Below are positions 1 to 8,216 of a stretch of 64,000 nt of DNA, piece after piece. This DNA comes from Peptoniphilus rachelemmaiella (GTDB lineage Bacteria; Bacillota; Clostridia; Tissierellales; Peptoniphilaceae): assembly GCF_943169845.1 (NCBI RefSeq), contig NZ_CALPBW010000004.1:1-64000 (forward strand), in the 5' to 3' direction. The translations under genes and the position numbers were made by a program. Every line of letters starts with the position of its first letter. The first letter of the stretch is position 1. The notes under the pieces are model-generated. The model searched no databases and was not told where the DNA came from. It worked only from the letters and a program-made list of their open reading frames with translations.

Positions 1-353
1 AGATCCCACCCAAACTATCTGTATCTTCATTCATGGGCTTTCTAAAAGGTAAGAGCAGTATCATGATCTATGAACGATGGGGAGACATGAAATTTAAATA
101 TAGGGGAAGGCAGTTTTGGTGCCGAGGCTATTACGTCGATACAACGGGAAAAAACGCTAAAAAGATTCAAGAGTATATACAAAACCAGTTGAAAGAGGAT
201 CAAATAAGTGAGCAACTAACCTTTGACACGACGAACCCCTTTAAGGGGTAGCCAAGTAACGATAGCACGGGCAGACCGCCGACGCCCTTCAGGCGCAGCT
301 AGTAATACAGGCCCTTTGGGCCGAAAAAGGAAAACCCCCGGCTACGCCGGGGG
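1..353 (+). mobile_element. Right-end part of an IS200/IS605-like element
   Basis: The transposase 3' end is followed by a chain of short inverted repeats. ACCCCTTTAAGGGGT lies at about 234-249 and overlaps the tnpA stop, GGCCC-TTT-GGGCC lies at 310-322, and a GC-rich stem lies at 335-353. IS200/IS605 elements have no terminal inverted repeats and are recognised through such hairpins, so this is probably the element's right end. The exact boundary, and whether the 335-353 stem belongs to the element or is a host terminator, cannot be decided from one end. Confidence 0.6.
3..251 (+). CDS. tnpA: IS200/IS605-family transposase TnpA, C-terminal part (cut by window edge)
   Basis: The reading frame is open from the window edge and ends at a TAG at 249-251; the 5' half lies outside. 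The residues seen match the C-terminal half of Y1 HUH single-strand transposases: a GFLKGKSS segment, an FWCRGYYVDT strand, and a helix containing EYIQNQ, whose tyrosine is the expected nucleophile. In this family TnpA excises and inserts one DNA strand by recognising subterminal hairpins. Hairpins follow the stop codon, as expected of an element end. The ATG at 33 is internal to the domain and is not taken as the start. Whether the whole element is intact cannot be seen. Confidence 0.85.
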   Translation: MPPKLSVSSFMGFLKGKSSIMIYERWGDMKFKYRGRQFWCRGYYVDTTGKNAKKIQEYIQNQLKEDQISEQLTFDTTNPFKG

Positions 354-358
354 ATGTT
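335..358 (+). terminator. GC-rich hairpin after tnpA, probable terminator
   Basis: CCCCCGGC (335-342) and GCCGGGGG (346-353) form a perfect 8-bp stem around a TAC loop. The downstream tract ATGTTTATTGTG is T-rich but not a pure T run. It could stop transposase transcription or serve as the terminal hairpin of the element. Confidence 0.55.
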
Positions 359-426
359 TATTGTGTTTATTTTTCTTATTGCCTGTACCTGAGCGGGAGA
401 ATCCGCTGTGTCCCCTGATTTATCCA

Positions 427-435
427 TGTTATAAT
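427..435 (+). promoter_or_regulatory. Extended -10 promoter for the ybaK cluster
   Basis: TGTTATAAT is a perfect extended -10 (TGn plus TATAAT). No good -35 is present, which is normal for extended -10 promoters. It lies about 85 bases before ybaK. A second, weaker candidate is TATAGAT at 496-502. The 252-518 stretch otherwise holds the element end and a short AGCGG/CCGCT hairpin near 393-408. Confidence 0.55.
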
Positions 436-518
436 AATCTTCGGAAATAGGGAGAATCGATTTCAAGCTCTTGTCGCTAGATTTTTGAAAACGGGTATAG
501 ATTAAACGAGGTGTTTTT

Positions 519-992
519 ATGAAAAAGACGAATGCACTCAGGCATTTAGATGCTGAAGGTATCCCTTATGAAACCTTCGAATACGATCAAGACGCGGAGG
601 TGGACGGCGTAAAAATTGCCGAGCTAAACCATTTGCCCGTGGAAGCCGTATTTAAGACATTGATTACTGAGGGAAAAGACAAGGAACATTTCGTCTTCGT
701 TATTCCCGTAGCCGAAGAATTGGATTTAAAAAAGGCAGCCAAAGTTTGTGGTGAGAAAAAAATTGAGATGCTTCACGTAAAAGATCTCTTGCCTCTTACC
801 GGCTATGTACGAGGCGGCTGCTCACCTGTAGGGATGAAAAAATTATTTCCTACCTACATCCACGAGACCGCCATTCTATACGATGCGATTTATGTCAGCG
901 CCGGGAAGAAGGGAATGCAAATGCGCGTCAACCCCGAAGAATTGGGCAGATTAATTGATGCGACTTTTGAAGATATCACGAAAGAAGGTTGA
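519..992 (+). CDS. ybaK: Cys-tRNA(Pro)/Cys-tRNA(Cys) deacylase, YbaK/EbsC family
   Basis: A 157-residue single-domain protein of the YbaK/ProX editing fold. These enzymes hydrolyse Cys-tRNA(Pro) made in error by prolyl-tRNA synthetase, acting in the cytoplasm in trans. Family features visible are the lysine in FKTL (residue 46), the glycine-rich GGCSPVGMKK loop (about 99-108) and the C-terminal VSAGKKGMQMRVNPEEL segment. Length is normal. The ATG at 519 follows a GAGG at about 508. The TGA (990-992) is one base from the next start, so the two genes are probably co-transcribed. Confidence 0.92.
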   Translation: MKKTNALRHLDAEGIPYETFEYDQDAEVDGVKIAELNHLPVEAVFKTLITEGKDKEHFVFVIPVAEELDLKKAAKVCGEKKIEMLHVKDLLPLTGYVRGGCSPVGMKKLFPTYIHETAILYDAIYVSAGKKGMQMRVNPEELGRLIDATFEDITKEG

Positions 993-993
993 A

Positions 994-2673
994 ATGACGA
1001 TTCACGATGAATTTATTCAGTGGGGAAAACTGACCACCCTCTGCGACGAAGACCGCCGTGCGCTTTCGGCGATGACCGACGATGAAATAGCGGACAGTTT
1101 TTACCAAGAGCTGGCCTTCGGAACGGCAGGCCTTCGAGGAAAAATCGGTCCGGGCATGAACCGCATGAACGAACAGGTCATCGCCCGCGCCACGCGGGGG
1201 CTGGCCGGCGTCATCGAGAAGCGGGGGCAAAAAGCCATGAACCGCGGCGTCGCCATTGCCTGGGATGTGCGTGAAAGAAGTGAGCGATTCATGAAAGTCG
1301 CCGCTTCGGTGCTGGCTTCCTGCGGCATTCAGGTGCACATTTTCCCGGATATTCGTCCCACGCCCATGTTGTCCTTTGCCGTAAGGGAATTGGGGACACA
1401 AGCGGGCATCGTGGTGACGGCGAGCCACAATCCGAAGGAATACAATGGCTATAAAGTGTATTGGAAGGAAGGCTCCCAAATTCGCGACGACATCGCCGAT
1501 GAAATCTCCCGGGAAATCGCCAAATTCGACTACACCGTGTGGCCGAAAAAAACCTTCGACGAATACAAAGAGGAAGGCTTCATCCACGTGATCGATGAAG
1601 CATTGGAAGAAAAATATTACGCCCTCACCTTGGCCAAGGCCGTGGAAGAGGATATAAAAAAAGATATTTCCATCGTCTACACGCCATTAAACGGCACGGG
1701 GAATTTGCCCGTTCGCCGGGTGTTGAATGCGCGTGGATTTGAGAACATTCATTTGGTTGAAGAACAAATTGCGCCGGACAGCACCTTTAAGTCTGTAGGC
1801 TATCCCAATCCCGAGGATATCAAGGCGTTTGAAAAGGCGTTGGCCCTGGGAAAAGAAGTGGATGCGGACATCCTCATCGCCACCGACCCGGATTGCGACC
1901 GCGTCGCCATGGTGGCAAAAGATGCCTCCGGGGAGTTTATTCCCTTTACGGGCAATCAAACGGGGGCCCTTCTTCTCGAATACATTCTGTCCCGCCGCGC
2001 AGCGAAAGGCGATCTGCCGACAAACGGCGCCGTGGTGAAGAGCATCGTCACCGGCGACATTGGCCGCAGAATTTGCACCCATTACGGCGTGACCATGTTC
2101 GACGCCTTGACCGGATTTAAAAACATTTGTGCCCTGGCCAACGAATGGGACGATACCCGCGAGTATGAATTTTTATTCGGATTTGAAGAAAGCATCGGCT
2201 ATGTTTACGGCGACCACGTACGAGACAAAGATGGTGTCGTCACGTCCATGATGGTGGCTGAAATGGCGGCTTACTACCTGAGCTTCGATAAGCGCCTTCC
2301 GGAAGTGCTGGACGAAATCTTTAAGACCTACGGCTATCAAGGAGAAAGGCTCCTTTCCGTGGTGAAAGAAGGCAGAGAAGGTCAGGCTTTGATTCAAGAC
2401 ATTATGAAGGATCTGCGGGCAAATCCCATGGATTCCATCGAAAGTCTGAAAGTGGAAAAAATCGTGGACTACGCCGAGGGCGTCGAGGGCATCGGCACCA
2501 GCAATGTATTGGAATACCACATGGACGACGGCAGTCGCTTCTATGTGCGTCCTTCCGGTACGGAGCCGAAGATCAAGCTGTATATTTACACCAAGGACAA
2601 AGACGAAGAAAAAGCGAAGGAGAAAATCGAATGGATCGAGTCTGCCGTTATCCGTCGATTTAATCAAGCATGA
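994..2673 (+). CDS. pgcA: Phosphoglucomutase/phosphomannomutase (alpha-D-phosphohexomutase)
   Basis: A 559-residue phosphohexomutase that interconverts hexose 1- and 6-phosphates, feeding UDP-sugar and cell-wall precursor synthesis. All four family sites are present: the phosphoserine loop TASHNP (Ser144), the metal loop DPDCDR (298-303), the sugar-specificity loop GFEESIGY, and the C-terminal phosphate-binding RPSGTEPKIKLY. An in-frame ATG at 955 would overlap ybaK by 38 bases. I chose the ATG at 994 because it follows GAAGG at a good distance and gives the usual N-terminus. Its stop overlaps the next gene's ATG (ATGA). Confidence 0.93.
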   Translation: MTIHDEFIQWGKLTTLCDEDRRALSAMTDDEIADSFYQELAFGTAGLRGKIGPGMNRMNEQVIARATRGLAGVIEKRGQKAMNRGVAIAWDVRERSERFMKVAASVLASCGIQVHIFPDIRPTPMLSFAVRELGTQAGIVVTASHNPKEYNGYKVYWKEGSQIRDDIADEISREIAKFDYTVWPKKTFDEYKEEGFIHVIDEALEEKYYALTLAKAVEEDIKKDISIVYTPLNGTGNLPVRRVLNARGFENIHLVEEQIAPDSTFKSVGYPNPEDIKAFEKALALGKEVDADILIATDPDCDRVAMVAKDASGEFIPFTGNQTGALLLEYILSRRAAKGDLPTNGAVVKSIVTGDIGRRICTHYGVTMFDALTGFKNICALANEWDDTREYEFLFGFEESIGYVYGDHVRDKDGVVTSMMVAEMAAYYLSFDKRLPEVLDEIFKTYGYQGERLLSVVKEGREGQALIQDIMKDLRANPMDSIESLKVEKIVDYAEGVEGIGTSNVLEYHMDDGSRFYVRPSGTEPKIKLYIYTKDKDEEKAKEKIEWIESAVIRRFNQA

Positions 2674-3575
2674 TTCTTCTCGTCGATACCAATCCCATCT
2701 TGGAAGAGCGCCTGAAAGGCGAAAGCTTCCCGAAAGGCGCCCTATCCCGCGCAAGTGAAAAGCAGACCACACCGGCGGGATACGGCACCCATATGGCGCG
2801 GTTTGCAAGAAGCATCAATGAATCGGTGCGGCTCATGACCTTTCTCGGCGGCGACGCCGGGGAGCGCTATAAAAAGCTGATGGAAGCAGAAGGCACCCAG
2901 GTGGTGGCGAAAAATCTTCGCGACGAAACCCGGGAGCACTTTATTCTGGAGGAAAAGAATAAAAAGACCACGCTCGAAACCGCTGAGCCTCGGCGCACGC
3001 GGGAAGATATGGTGGATTTCTACGATCTTTTTTTAAGGGAAGCGGAAAAATCGGATGCCGTGGTCCTCTGCGAATCCACGGGAACGGGAGAAGCCGACGG
3101 GATGAAACTTCCCTTGGTACGCTACGCGCGGAAACTGTCGAAGCCGGTGATTATCCTTGCTTCTGAAGCGGATGATGAGGAAGCTGTGAAAGAAGCGAAG
3201 CCCTTCGGCCTCGTCGTGAACCGCCATGTGTTGGCGGCAAAAATAAACAAGCCCATTCACTTTTTAGGGGAGATTGTCTCGGCCTTAGATACGCTTTATG
3301 GCGGCGAGATTCCCCTGATACTGGTCACGGGAAGCGAGCGGGGATCCATTCTCCGAGCTCGCGGAAGCTATTACTTTGCGAAAAATGAAGACAAAAAAGG
3401 AAGCTTCGATGCCCATTATGCCGCATTGGCACTGGCCGCGGGCATCGTCAGAAAATACGACGCCCCCACGGTGTTGAAGCTGGCTCACGGGGCGGCAACC
3501 ACCGAAGGCGAAGCGGACTTCGCTGATTTAAAAGGACGCATGAATCAAATCGATGTACAACGAATGGAGGTATAA
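2670..3575 (+). CDS. PfkB-fold sugar kinase-like protein (FruK-related) with degenerate motifs
   Basis: 301 residues that resemble 1-phosphofructokinase/tagatose-6-phosphate kinase in overall order: an N-terminal segment with FLGGDAG (59-64), a central alpha/beta region and a C-terminal helix pair. Two family signatures are altered. The substrate loop, normally AGGKGxN, reads AGYGTH (36-41). The anion-hole loop, normally GAGD, reads GSFD (244-247), although the catalytic-base aspartate (Asp247) is kept. It may act on an unusual substrate or be a non-catalytic relative. The ATG overlaps the mutase stop. Family assignment is fairly safe; activity is uncertain. Confidence 0.7.
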   Translation: MILLVDTNPILEERLKGESFPKGALSRASEKQTTPAGYGTHMARFARSINESVRLMTFLGGDAGERYKKLMEAEGTQVVAKNLRDETREHFILEEKNKKTTLETAEPRRTREDMVDFYDLFLREAEKSDAVVLCESTGTGEADGMKLPLVRYARKLSKPVIILASEADDEEAVKEAKPFGLVVNRHVLAAKINKPIHFLGEIVSALDTLYGGEIPLILVTGSERGSILRARGSYYFAKNEDKKGSFDAHYAALALAAGIVRKYDAPTVLKLAHGAATTEGEADFADLKGRMNQIDVQRMEV

Positions 3576-3577
3576 AC

Positions 3578-4126
3578 ATGAATTTTTGCTTAGATAGGGA
3601 GAAGGTACTGTTTTTATTTGTAGATTTTCAGGATTCCCTGGCATCGGCCATTTTCAATATCGACGGCGTGAAGAAATATGCCGGCATTTTGGCTGAAACC
3701 GCTGAAATCATGAACATTCCCACCGTGTTTACCACACAATACAAACGGGGCCTCGGAGAATTCAACGAAGCCATTCGAAGCAAAGTCTCCGGCGGCGCGG
3801 ATTTCGACAAAAAAGCCTTCTCCTGTATGCTGGATGAAGACATAGCCGCCTACATCGACGAAAAGAAACCGGAGCAAGTGGTGGTATGCGGCATTGAAGC
3901 TCATATTTGCGTGCTCATGACCGTGCGCGATTTAATCGCCAAGGGCATCGACGTCTACGTCGCCCACGACGCCGTCAGCTCCAGAGAAAAAGAAAACGTC
4001 CGCTTCGCCCTCGACGAAATGCGTCAAATGGGCGCAACCGTTCGCGCCACGGAAACCATTCTGTTTGATTTAAACAGCGTCTCCGGTACCGATGAATTTA
4101 AAGCGGTACAGAAATTAATCAAATAA
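3578..4126 (+). CDS. Isochorismatase-family cysteine hydrolase
   Basis: A 182-residue cytoplasmic hydrolase of the isochorismatase/nicotinamidase superfamily. The catalytic triad is visible: Asp16 in VDFQD, a lysine in FDKKAFS (about residue 79), and Cys111 in GIEAHICVLMT, with the characteristic cis-peptide region just before it. The nearest described group is the YcaC-like hydrolases of unknown substrate. No nicotinamidase metal-binding DxHxxxxH is visible. The start follows GGAGG at about 3566. The TAA overlaps the next ATG (TAATG), so it belongs to the operon. Confidence 0.85.
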   Translation: MNFCLDREKVLFLFVDFQDSLASAIFNIDGVKKYAGILAETAEIMNIPTVFTTQYKRGLGEFNEAIRSKVSGGADFDKKAFSCMLDEDIAAYIDEKKPEQVVVCGIEAHICVLMTVRDLIAKGIDVYVAHDAVSSREKENVRFALDEMRQMGATVRATETILFDLNSVSGTDEFKAVQKLIK

Positions 4127-5178
4127 TGCGTTTTCTGCACACAGCGGATCTGCATTTAGGACGAAGTTTTCCTTACGAAAGAGAAGACGACCGCATCATC
4201 GGCCGAAAGGATCGCTTTCGCACCTTTGAGCGCGTGTTAAAACTGGGGATTCAGGAGCAGGTAGACTACCTTTTTCTCGTCGGCGACATTTTTGAGCAGG
4301 AGAAGGTGAGCTCTGCCGAGGTGGACTACGTCTTGAACTGTTTGGCCCACGCTCCTTTTACCACCTTGCTTCTCTTAGGCAATCACGACTACAAGCTCTA
4401 CGACGACGTGGCGGCTCGTTTGCCGGAGAACGTGTTTTTATTTTCCAACGAAATCATGGATCGCTACGAAGACAGGGATCGTGGCGTGGTCTTTTACGGC
4501 ACCAGCTGGACGCGGGCAAGTTACAATAAAATCCTACAATTTGAAGGCACAATTGGCGACGAGGGCCTTCACCGCGTGCTCCTGCATCACGGCAATTGGA
4601 GCGGCGGCGACGGGTATTTCCCGGTGGATGCCAATCTGCTTCATGCCTTCGACTATGTGGCTTTGGGCCATGTGCACAAGCCCATTATGTACGAAAACAA
4701 GCTGCAGATGTGCGGCACGCCGGAGCCTTTGGATCGAACGGATCGCGGAAAACTCGGCGTGGTATTAGGGGAGCTGGACGAGGTGCTCACCACCCGCTAC
4801 GTTCCTGTAGCGGCCCGTATGCTGAAACAGAAAAATTACCTGCGAAGAGACGGGGCCGACGACGAGGCCATTGTGGCTGATGCCAAGGCCTTGGGCCATT
4901 CGAAAGACTTTATCTACAGCTTTCACCTGTCCGGCGCCTACAGCGGCATCTTGGACCGGGAGCTCCGAGGGATTTTCGACGAAAAGGGCCTTTTGTATGA
5001 GCTTAATTGGGAAAAGGATCTGCCAAAGATCATCGAGCGCATGGAAAGAGAACACCAAGGCGATCTTCTCGGCGCCTTTCTGGCGCGGGCGAAGGCCTAC
5101 GACGGCGATGAAGAGACGCGCCTCGCCCTCTGTGATTTAGGTTTGCGTGCCCTTTTGGGGGAAGACTATGATTCATAA
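4126..5178 (+). CDS. SbcD/YhaO-like DNA repair metallophosphoesterase
   Basis: 350 residues with a calcineurin-like phosphoesterase core: TADLHLGRS (6-14), VGDIFEQ, LGNHDY, LLHHGNWSG and ALGHVHKP supply the two-metal ligands. A C-terminal capping domain follows. SbcD/Mre11 subunits form nucleases with SbcC/Rad50 ATPases, and the next gene encodes such an ATPase. Order and size fit the Bacillus YhaO-YhaN pair better than classical SbcDC. The start overlaps the previous stop, and the 3' end overlaps the next gene by 11 bases, which suggests coupled translation of a complex. Confidence 0.88.
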   Translation: MRFLHTADLHLGRSFPYEREDDRIIGRKDRFRTFERVLKLGIQEQVDYLFLVGDIFEQEKVSSAEVDYVLNCLAHAPFTTLLLLGNHDYKLYDDVAARLPENVFLFSNEIMDRYEDRDRGVVFYGTSWTRASYNKILQFEGTIGDEGLHRVLLHHGNWSGGDGYFPVDANLLHAFDYVALGHVHKPIMYENKLQMCGTPEPLDRTDRGKLGVVLGELDEVLTTRYVPVAARMLKQKNYLRRDGADDEAIVADAKALGHSKDFIYSFHLSGAYSGILDRELRGIFDEKGLLYELNWEKDLPKIIERMEREHQGDLLGAFLARAKAYDGDEETRLALCDLGLRALLGEDYDS

Positions 5179-6934
5179 ACTCTATATGCGGGATTTCGGC
5201 TGCTTCCACGACACGACGGTTGCCTTTCAAGAAGGCTATCAATGCCTTCCGGGGCCTAATGAATCGGGAAAAACCACGACGGCGGCCTGTATTCAGGCGA
5301 TTTTATACGGCTTTTCCAAAGACAGCCCAGCGCGCAAGCTTTATTCCTCGGCCTACGACGATTACTTTCCCTTGGAGGGGCGGGACTTTTCTGCCGCCAT
5401 GGAATTGGAGGTAGGAGGCAAGCCCTACGTCATCGAGCGAAATTTTATAAAAGAAAAAGAAACGCTTAAAATTTACGATGTGGAGGCTAATCGCTTTCTG
5501 TCCGATGAAGACGCCCTCTACACCTTTTCCGGCATTCCACAGCCCGGGGCACTGTTTTGGCAGCTGTCCCAAGGGGATTTTCTACGCTTCTTCGCCATGG
5601 ACGATTTGCAATCTACGGGAGCGGAGGCGATTTTTAAGCGCGTTCAGGAGATGAAAAATTTTCTGCGCACCAACAGCACCGCCCTGAATGTGGAAGGAGC
5701 CCTGGACTATCTGGCCAAGGAGAAAAAGGCCTTGGGCACGGAGAGGGCGAAGAAATCGCCCATCGGCGACAATCGGGAAAAGCTCAAAGGAATGGAAGCG
5801 AATTTAGCGGATTTTCGCGCCCGGTCCCGGCATTTGAAAGATGAGGAAGAAAAGCGTGAGGCGTTACTCAGAGAACTTCGCGCATTGAAACTCCGTCAAA
5901 AACAGGCGAGAGACAAAGAACTGCTTCTGCCGCAACTGGCCGTGGCCGCGGAAGAAGTGGCACAATGGGATCGGGCTTTGGATGAAAACGAAGCGAAGAT
6001 CGAGCACTACGAAAGAAAGCGGGGCAAAGGCCTCTTTAGAGGCATCTATTACAAACTCGCTTTGCTCTTCGGTTGTGTCGCAGCGGCAATTGCCGTGGTT
6101 TTCATGACGAGAGATCGGGCAGATTTCGCCTCCCTTTCAGCCCTTGCGGCAGGGGGCTTATTTGTCGTCGCCCTGATTCTGTTTGTTTTGCGGCGGCTCA
6201 CCCTTCGTAACATTCAGCGCTACCATCGGGCATTTTACGAACGGGATCAATTGCTGGAAAAAAAGAACGCCCGCTTTCATTGGTTTGACAACTTGGTGGA
6301 AGAAGACATTACCATGGAAGAGCTGCTGGACGCCATGAAACGGCGCATGAAGGCGCTGGAGCATGGGCCCCTTGAAACAGGCTTGGACGATAAAATTGAA
6401 GCCTTGCAACGGCAAGTGGGCCAGGTCGATGCTCGGCGTGAAGAAAAAGATGCCATTGAGAAAAAAATGGAAAAGGCGACGAAAGCCTATAAAGACGAGC
6501 AGGCCCGCGGGGCGCAGCTGAGCAAAAAGCTGGCCCTGGTGGAGGCTTGCGAAAGCATACTCAGAGCATTGGACGAAGGGGGAAGAGAGGATTTTAATCG
6601 GGCCATGTTAGAAGACGGCGCCCGCTATCTGCGCGATCTTTCCCGGGGGCGCTACAAAACTATCGCCCTTTCGGAAGACGCCTTCGTCCTTCAAAAAGAT
6701 GACGGCCATTGGCTGAAGGAAACCCAGCTGAGCAGATCCACGGCGGATCTATTGGTTCTTTCTCTGCGCCTGGCCGCCGTAGAAAAAATGGATCCCTCGA
6801 TTCCCATGATCTTCGACGACGGATTCGTCTATTTAGATGAAGGGAGACGAGGGCGATTGAAAGACGTATTGAAGAAATTGAACCGGCAGGTAATCGAATT
6901 TACCACGCCGAAAAGAGAAAGGAGTGCCGATTGA
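5168..6934 (+). CDS. SbcC/YhaN-like ATPase with a membrane hairpin in the coiled coil
   Basis: 588 residues. The Walker A GPNESGKT (29-36) follows a RecF/SbcC-like N-terminus. A long charged coiled coil (about 190-460) is interrupted by two hydrophobic segments (about 295-313 and 320-343) that look like a membrane hairpin. The C-terminal half has a signature-like LSRST and Walker B IPMIFDDGF. The usual LSxGT is LSRST here, so the signature glycine is a serine. The ATG at 5168 is preferred over one at 5147 because it follows GGGGGAAG. The protein is shorter than Bacillus YhaN and probably partners the preceding nuclease. Confidence 0.83.
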   Translation: MIHKLYMRDFGCFHDTTVAFQEGYQCLPGPNESGKTTTAACIQAILYGFSKDSPARKLYSSAYDDYFPLEGRDFSAAMELEVGGKPYVIERNFIKEKETLKIYDVEANRFLSDEDALYTFSGIPQPGALFWQLSQGDFLRFFAMDDLQSTGAEAIFKRVQEMKNFLRTNSTALNVEGALDYLAKEKKALGTERAKKSPIGDNREKLKGMEANLADFRARSRHLKDEEEKREALLRELRALKLRQKQARDKELLLPQLAVAAEEVAQWDRALDENEAKIEHYERKRGKGLFRGIYYKLALLFGCVAAAIAVVFMTRDRADFASLSALAAGGLFVVALILFVLRRLTLRNIQRYHRAFYERDQLLEKKNARFHWFDNLVEEDITMEELLDAMKRRMKALEHGPLETGLDDKIEALQRQVGQVDARREEKDAIEKKMEKATKAYKDEQARGAQLSKKLALVEACESILRALDEGGREDFNRAMLEDGARYLRDLSRGRYKTIALSEDAFVLQKDDGHWLKETQLSRSTADLLVLSLRLAAVEKMDPSIPMIFDDGFVYLDEGRRGRLKDVLKKLNRQVIEFTTPKRERSAD

Positions 6935-7632
6935 TTTGGGCGATTGGCGATTTACATTTAGATCATAAAAAAGAAAAGCCCATGGATGTATTCGGAAAGA
7001 AATGGGAAAATCACGAGGAGAAAATTTTCTCTTCGTGGGAAAATACCGTCGCCGAGGGCGACCGCGTCTTGGTTGTCGGCGACATTTCATGGGCCCTGAA
7101 ATTGGAAGAAGGAGAGGTGGACCTTCGGCGAATCGACGCGTTGCCCGGGAAAAAATACCTGATTAAGGGCAATCACGATTACTGGTGGTCCTCCATGAAT
7201 AAATTAAACAGCTTGGATTTAAAGACCGTGGAATTCCTACACAATACCGGCGCCGTAGATGATACGGTGGCCTTTTGCGGCAGTCGCGGTTGGACCGATA
7301 TCGACGCCACGGGATTCGACGAGCAGGACGAAAAAATCTACAAACGGGAATTAAATCGCTTGCAGCTGAGCATCGACGATATGGAGAAAAAAGCGAAAGG
7401 GCACGCCATCGAAACCAAAATCGCCCTCTTGCACTACCCGCCCTTTAACGCCAAGGGCGAACCCAACGACTTCGCCGATCTCTTGAGCACTGCAGGCATC
7501 GATATTTGCATCTACGGCCATCTCCACAGCTTCGGCCATAAATTTATCGTGGAGGGAGAAATCAACGGCGTTCGCTACTACTGCGTCTCGTCGGATTATA
7601 TTAATTTCGAACCGAGAAAGATCGAGGTCTAG
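6931..7632 (+). CDS. Calcineurin-like metallophosphoesterase
   Basis: A 233-residue single-domain phosphoesterase. Metal-binding motifs are all present: IGDLHLDH (5-12), VGDISWA, GNHDYWW, LLHYPPF and YGHLHSFG. The start is TTG at 6931, overlapping the ATPase stop (TTGA) and preceded by AAAGGAG. The family includes phosphodiesterases and nucleotidases, and the substrate cannot be read from the sequence. It sits between the SbcCD-like pair and a CYTH protein, which may point to nucleotide or polyphosphate chemistry, but that is inference from position only. Confidence 0.85.
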   Translation: MIWAIGDLHLDHKKEKPMDVFGKKWENHEEKIFSSWENTVAEGDRVLVVGDISWALKLEEGEVDLRRIDALPGKKYLIKGNHDYWWSSMNKLNSLDLKTVEFLHNTGAVDDTVAFCGSRGWTDIDATGFDEQDEKIYKRELNRLQLSIDDMEKKAKGHAIETKIALLHYPPFNAKGEPNDFADLLSTAGIDICIYGHLHSFGHKFIVEGEINGVRYYCVSSDYINFEPRKIEV

Positions 7633-7633
7633 G

Positions 7634-8167
7634 ATGGAGCGAGAGATCGAAGTTAAAATCCTTCACGTGGATTTAGAGGCCATGGAAGAAAAATTAATTT
7701 CCATGGGCGCCGAAAAAATCGGCGAGGAACAACAGGCAAATTACCTCATCGATTCCGCGGCCCATCCCATTGCAGCCGAGCGGGGCTACTTGCGCATTCG
7801 CCGCATCAAACAAGGCGGCAAAGAGGAGATTCAGTGCACCTTTAAGGAAAAAAAGAGCCAAGAGGGCGTTCGTGTCTATGACGAGCACACGGCAATCGTC
7901 GACAGTGCGGAAGAGATGATCGCCATCTTTGGCCTTTTAGGCTACGACAAGGTGGAAGTGGCGAAAAAGCATCGCATCAGTTATGCCTATAAAAACTGCC
8001 GCCTGGACCTGGACCGGTGGGACCCCGAGAGCTTTCCCGAGCCCTATATGGAAATCGAAGGGACGACGAGAGGGGCCATCGAAGCGGTGATCGAAGACCT
8101 GAACATTAGCAGAGAGCAGGTCAGCACGAAATCCATTGCCGAGTTAAAAAAATCTTGGAATAAATAG
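7634..8167 (+). CDS. CYTH-domain protein (triphosphate tunnel enzyme)
   Basis: A 177-residue protein starting with the CYTH signature ExExK (Glu4, Glu6, Lys8), followed by alternating basic and acidic strands such as YLRIRRI and MEIEGTT that line the triphosphate tunnel. CYTH enzymes include class IV adenylate cyclases, thiamine triphosphatases and inorganic triphosphatases. Size and the C-terminal helix fit the small class IV cyclase/ThTPase group. Which activity applies is unknown. It starts two bases after the phosphoesterase stop, behind GAGG, and appears to end the operon. Confidence 0.82.
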   Translation: MEREIEVKILHVDLEAMEEKLISMGAEKIGEEQQANYLIDSAAHPIAAERGYLRIRRIKQGGKEEIQCTFKEKKSQEGVRVYDEHTAIVDSAEEMIAIFGLLGYDKVEVAKKHRISYAYKNCRLDLDRWDPESFPEPYMEIEGTTRGAIEAVIEDLNISREQVSTKSIAELKKSWNK

Positions 8168-8187
8168 TACAACACATATGCCGACTG

Positions 8188-8196
8188 TGCTATAAT
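8188..8196 (+). promoter_or_regulatory. Extended -10 promoter of ppsA
   Basis: TGCTATAAT, a perfect extended -10, lies 20 bases before the ppsA ATG, with GAGGAGG (8204-8210) between. No clear -35 is seen. The promoter makes ppsA transcriptionally separable from the cluster upstream. Confidence 0.7.
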
Positions 8197-8216
8197 AAAT
8201 CCCGAGGAGGAATTCT

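Noticed and set aside
223-450. A 75-codon forward frame across the IS end
   Set aside because: It runs through the hairpins and terminator, and its composition is Arg/Pro-rich without family features.
955-993. Upstream ATG of the phosphohexomutase at 955
   Set aside because: It lies within ybaK without a ribosome site; the ATG at 994 has both a site and a normal N-terminus.
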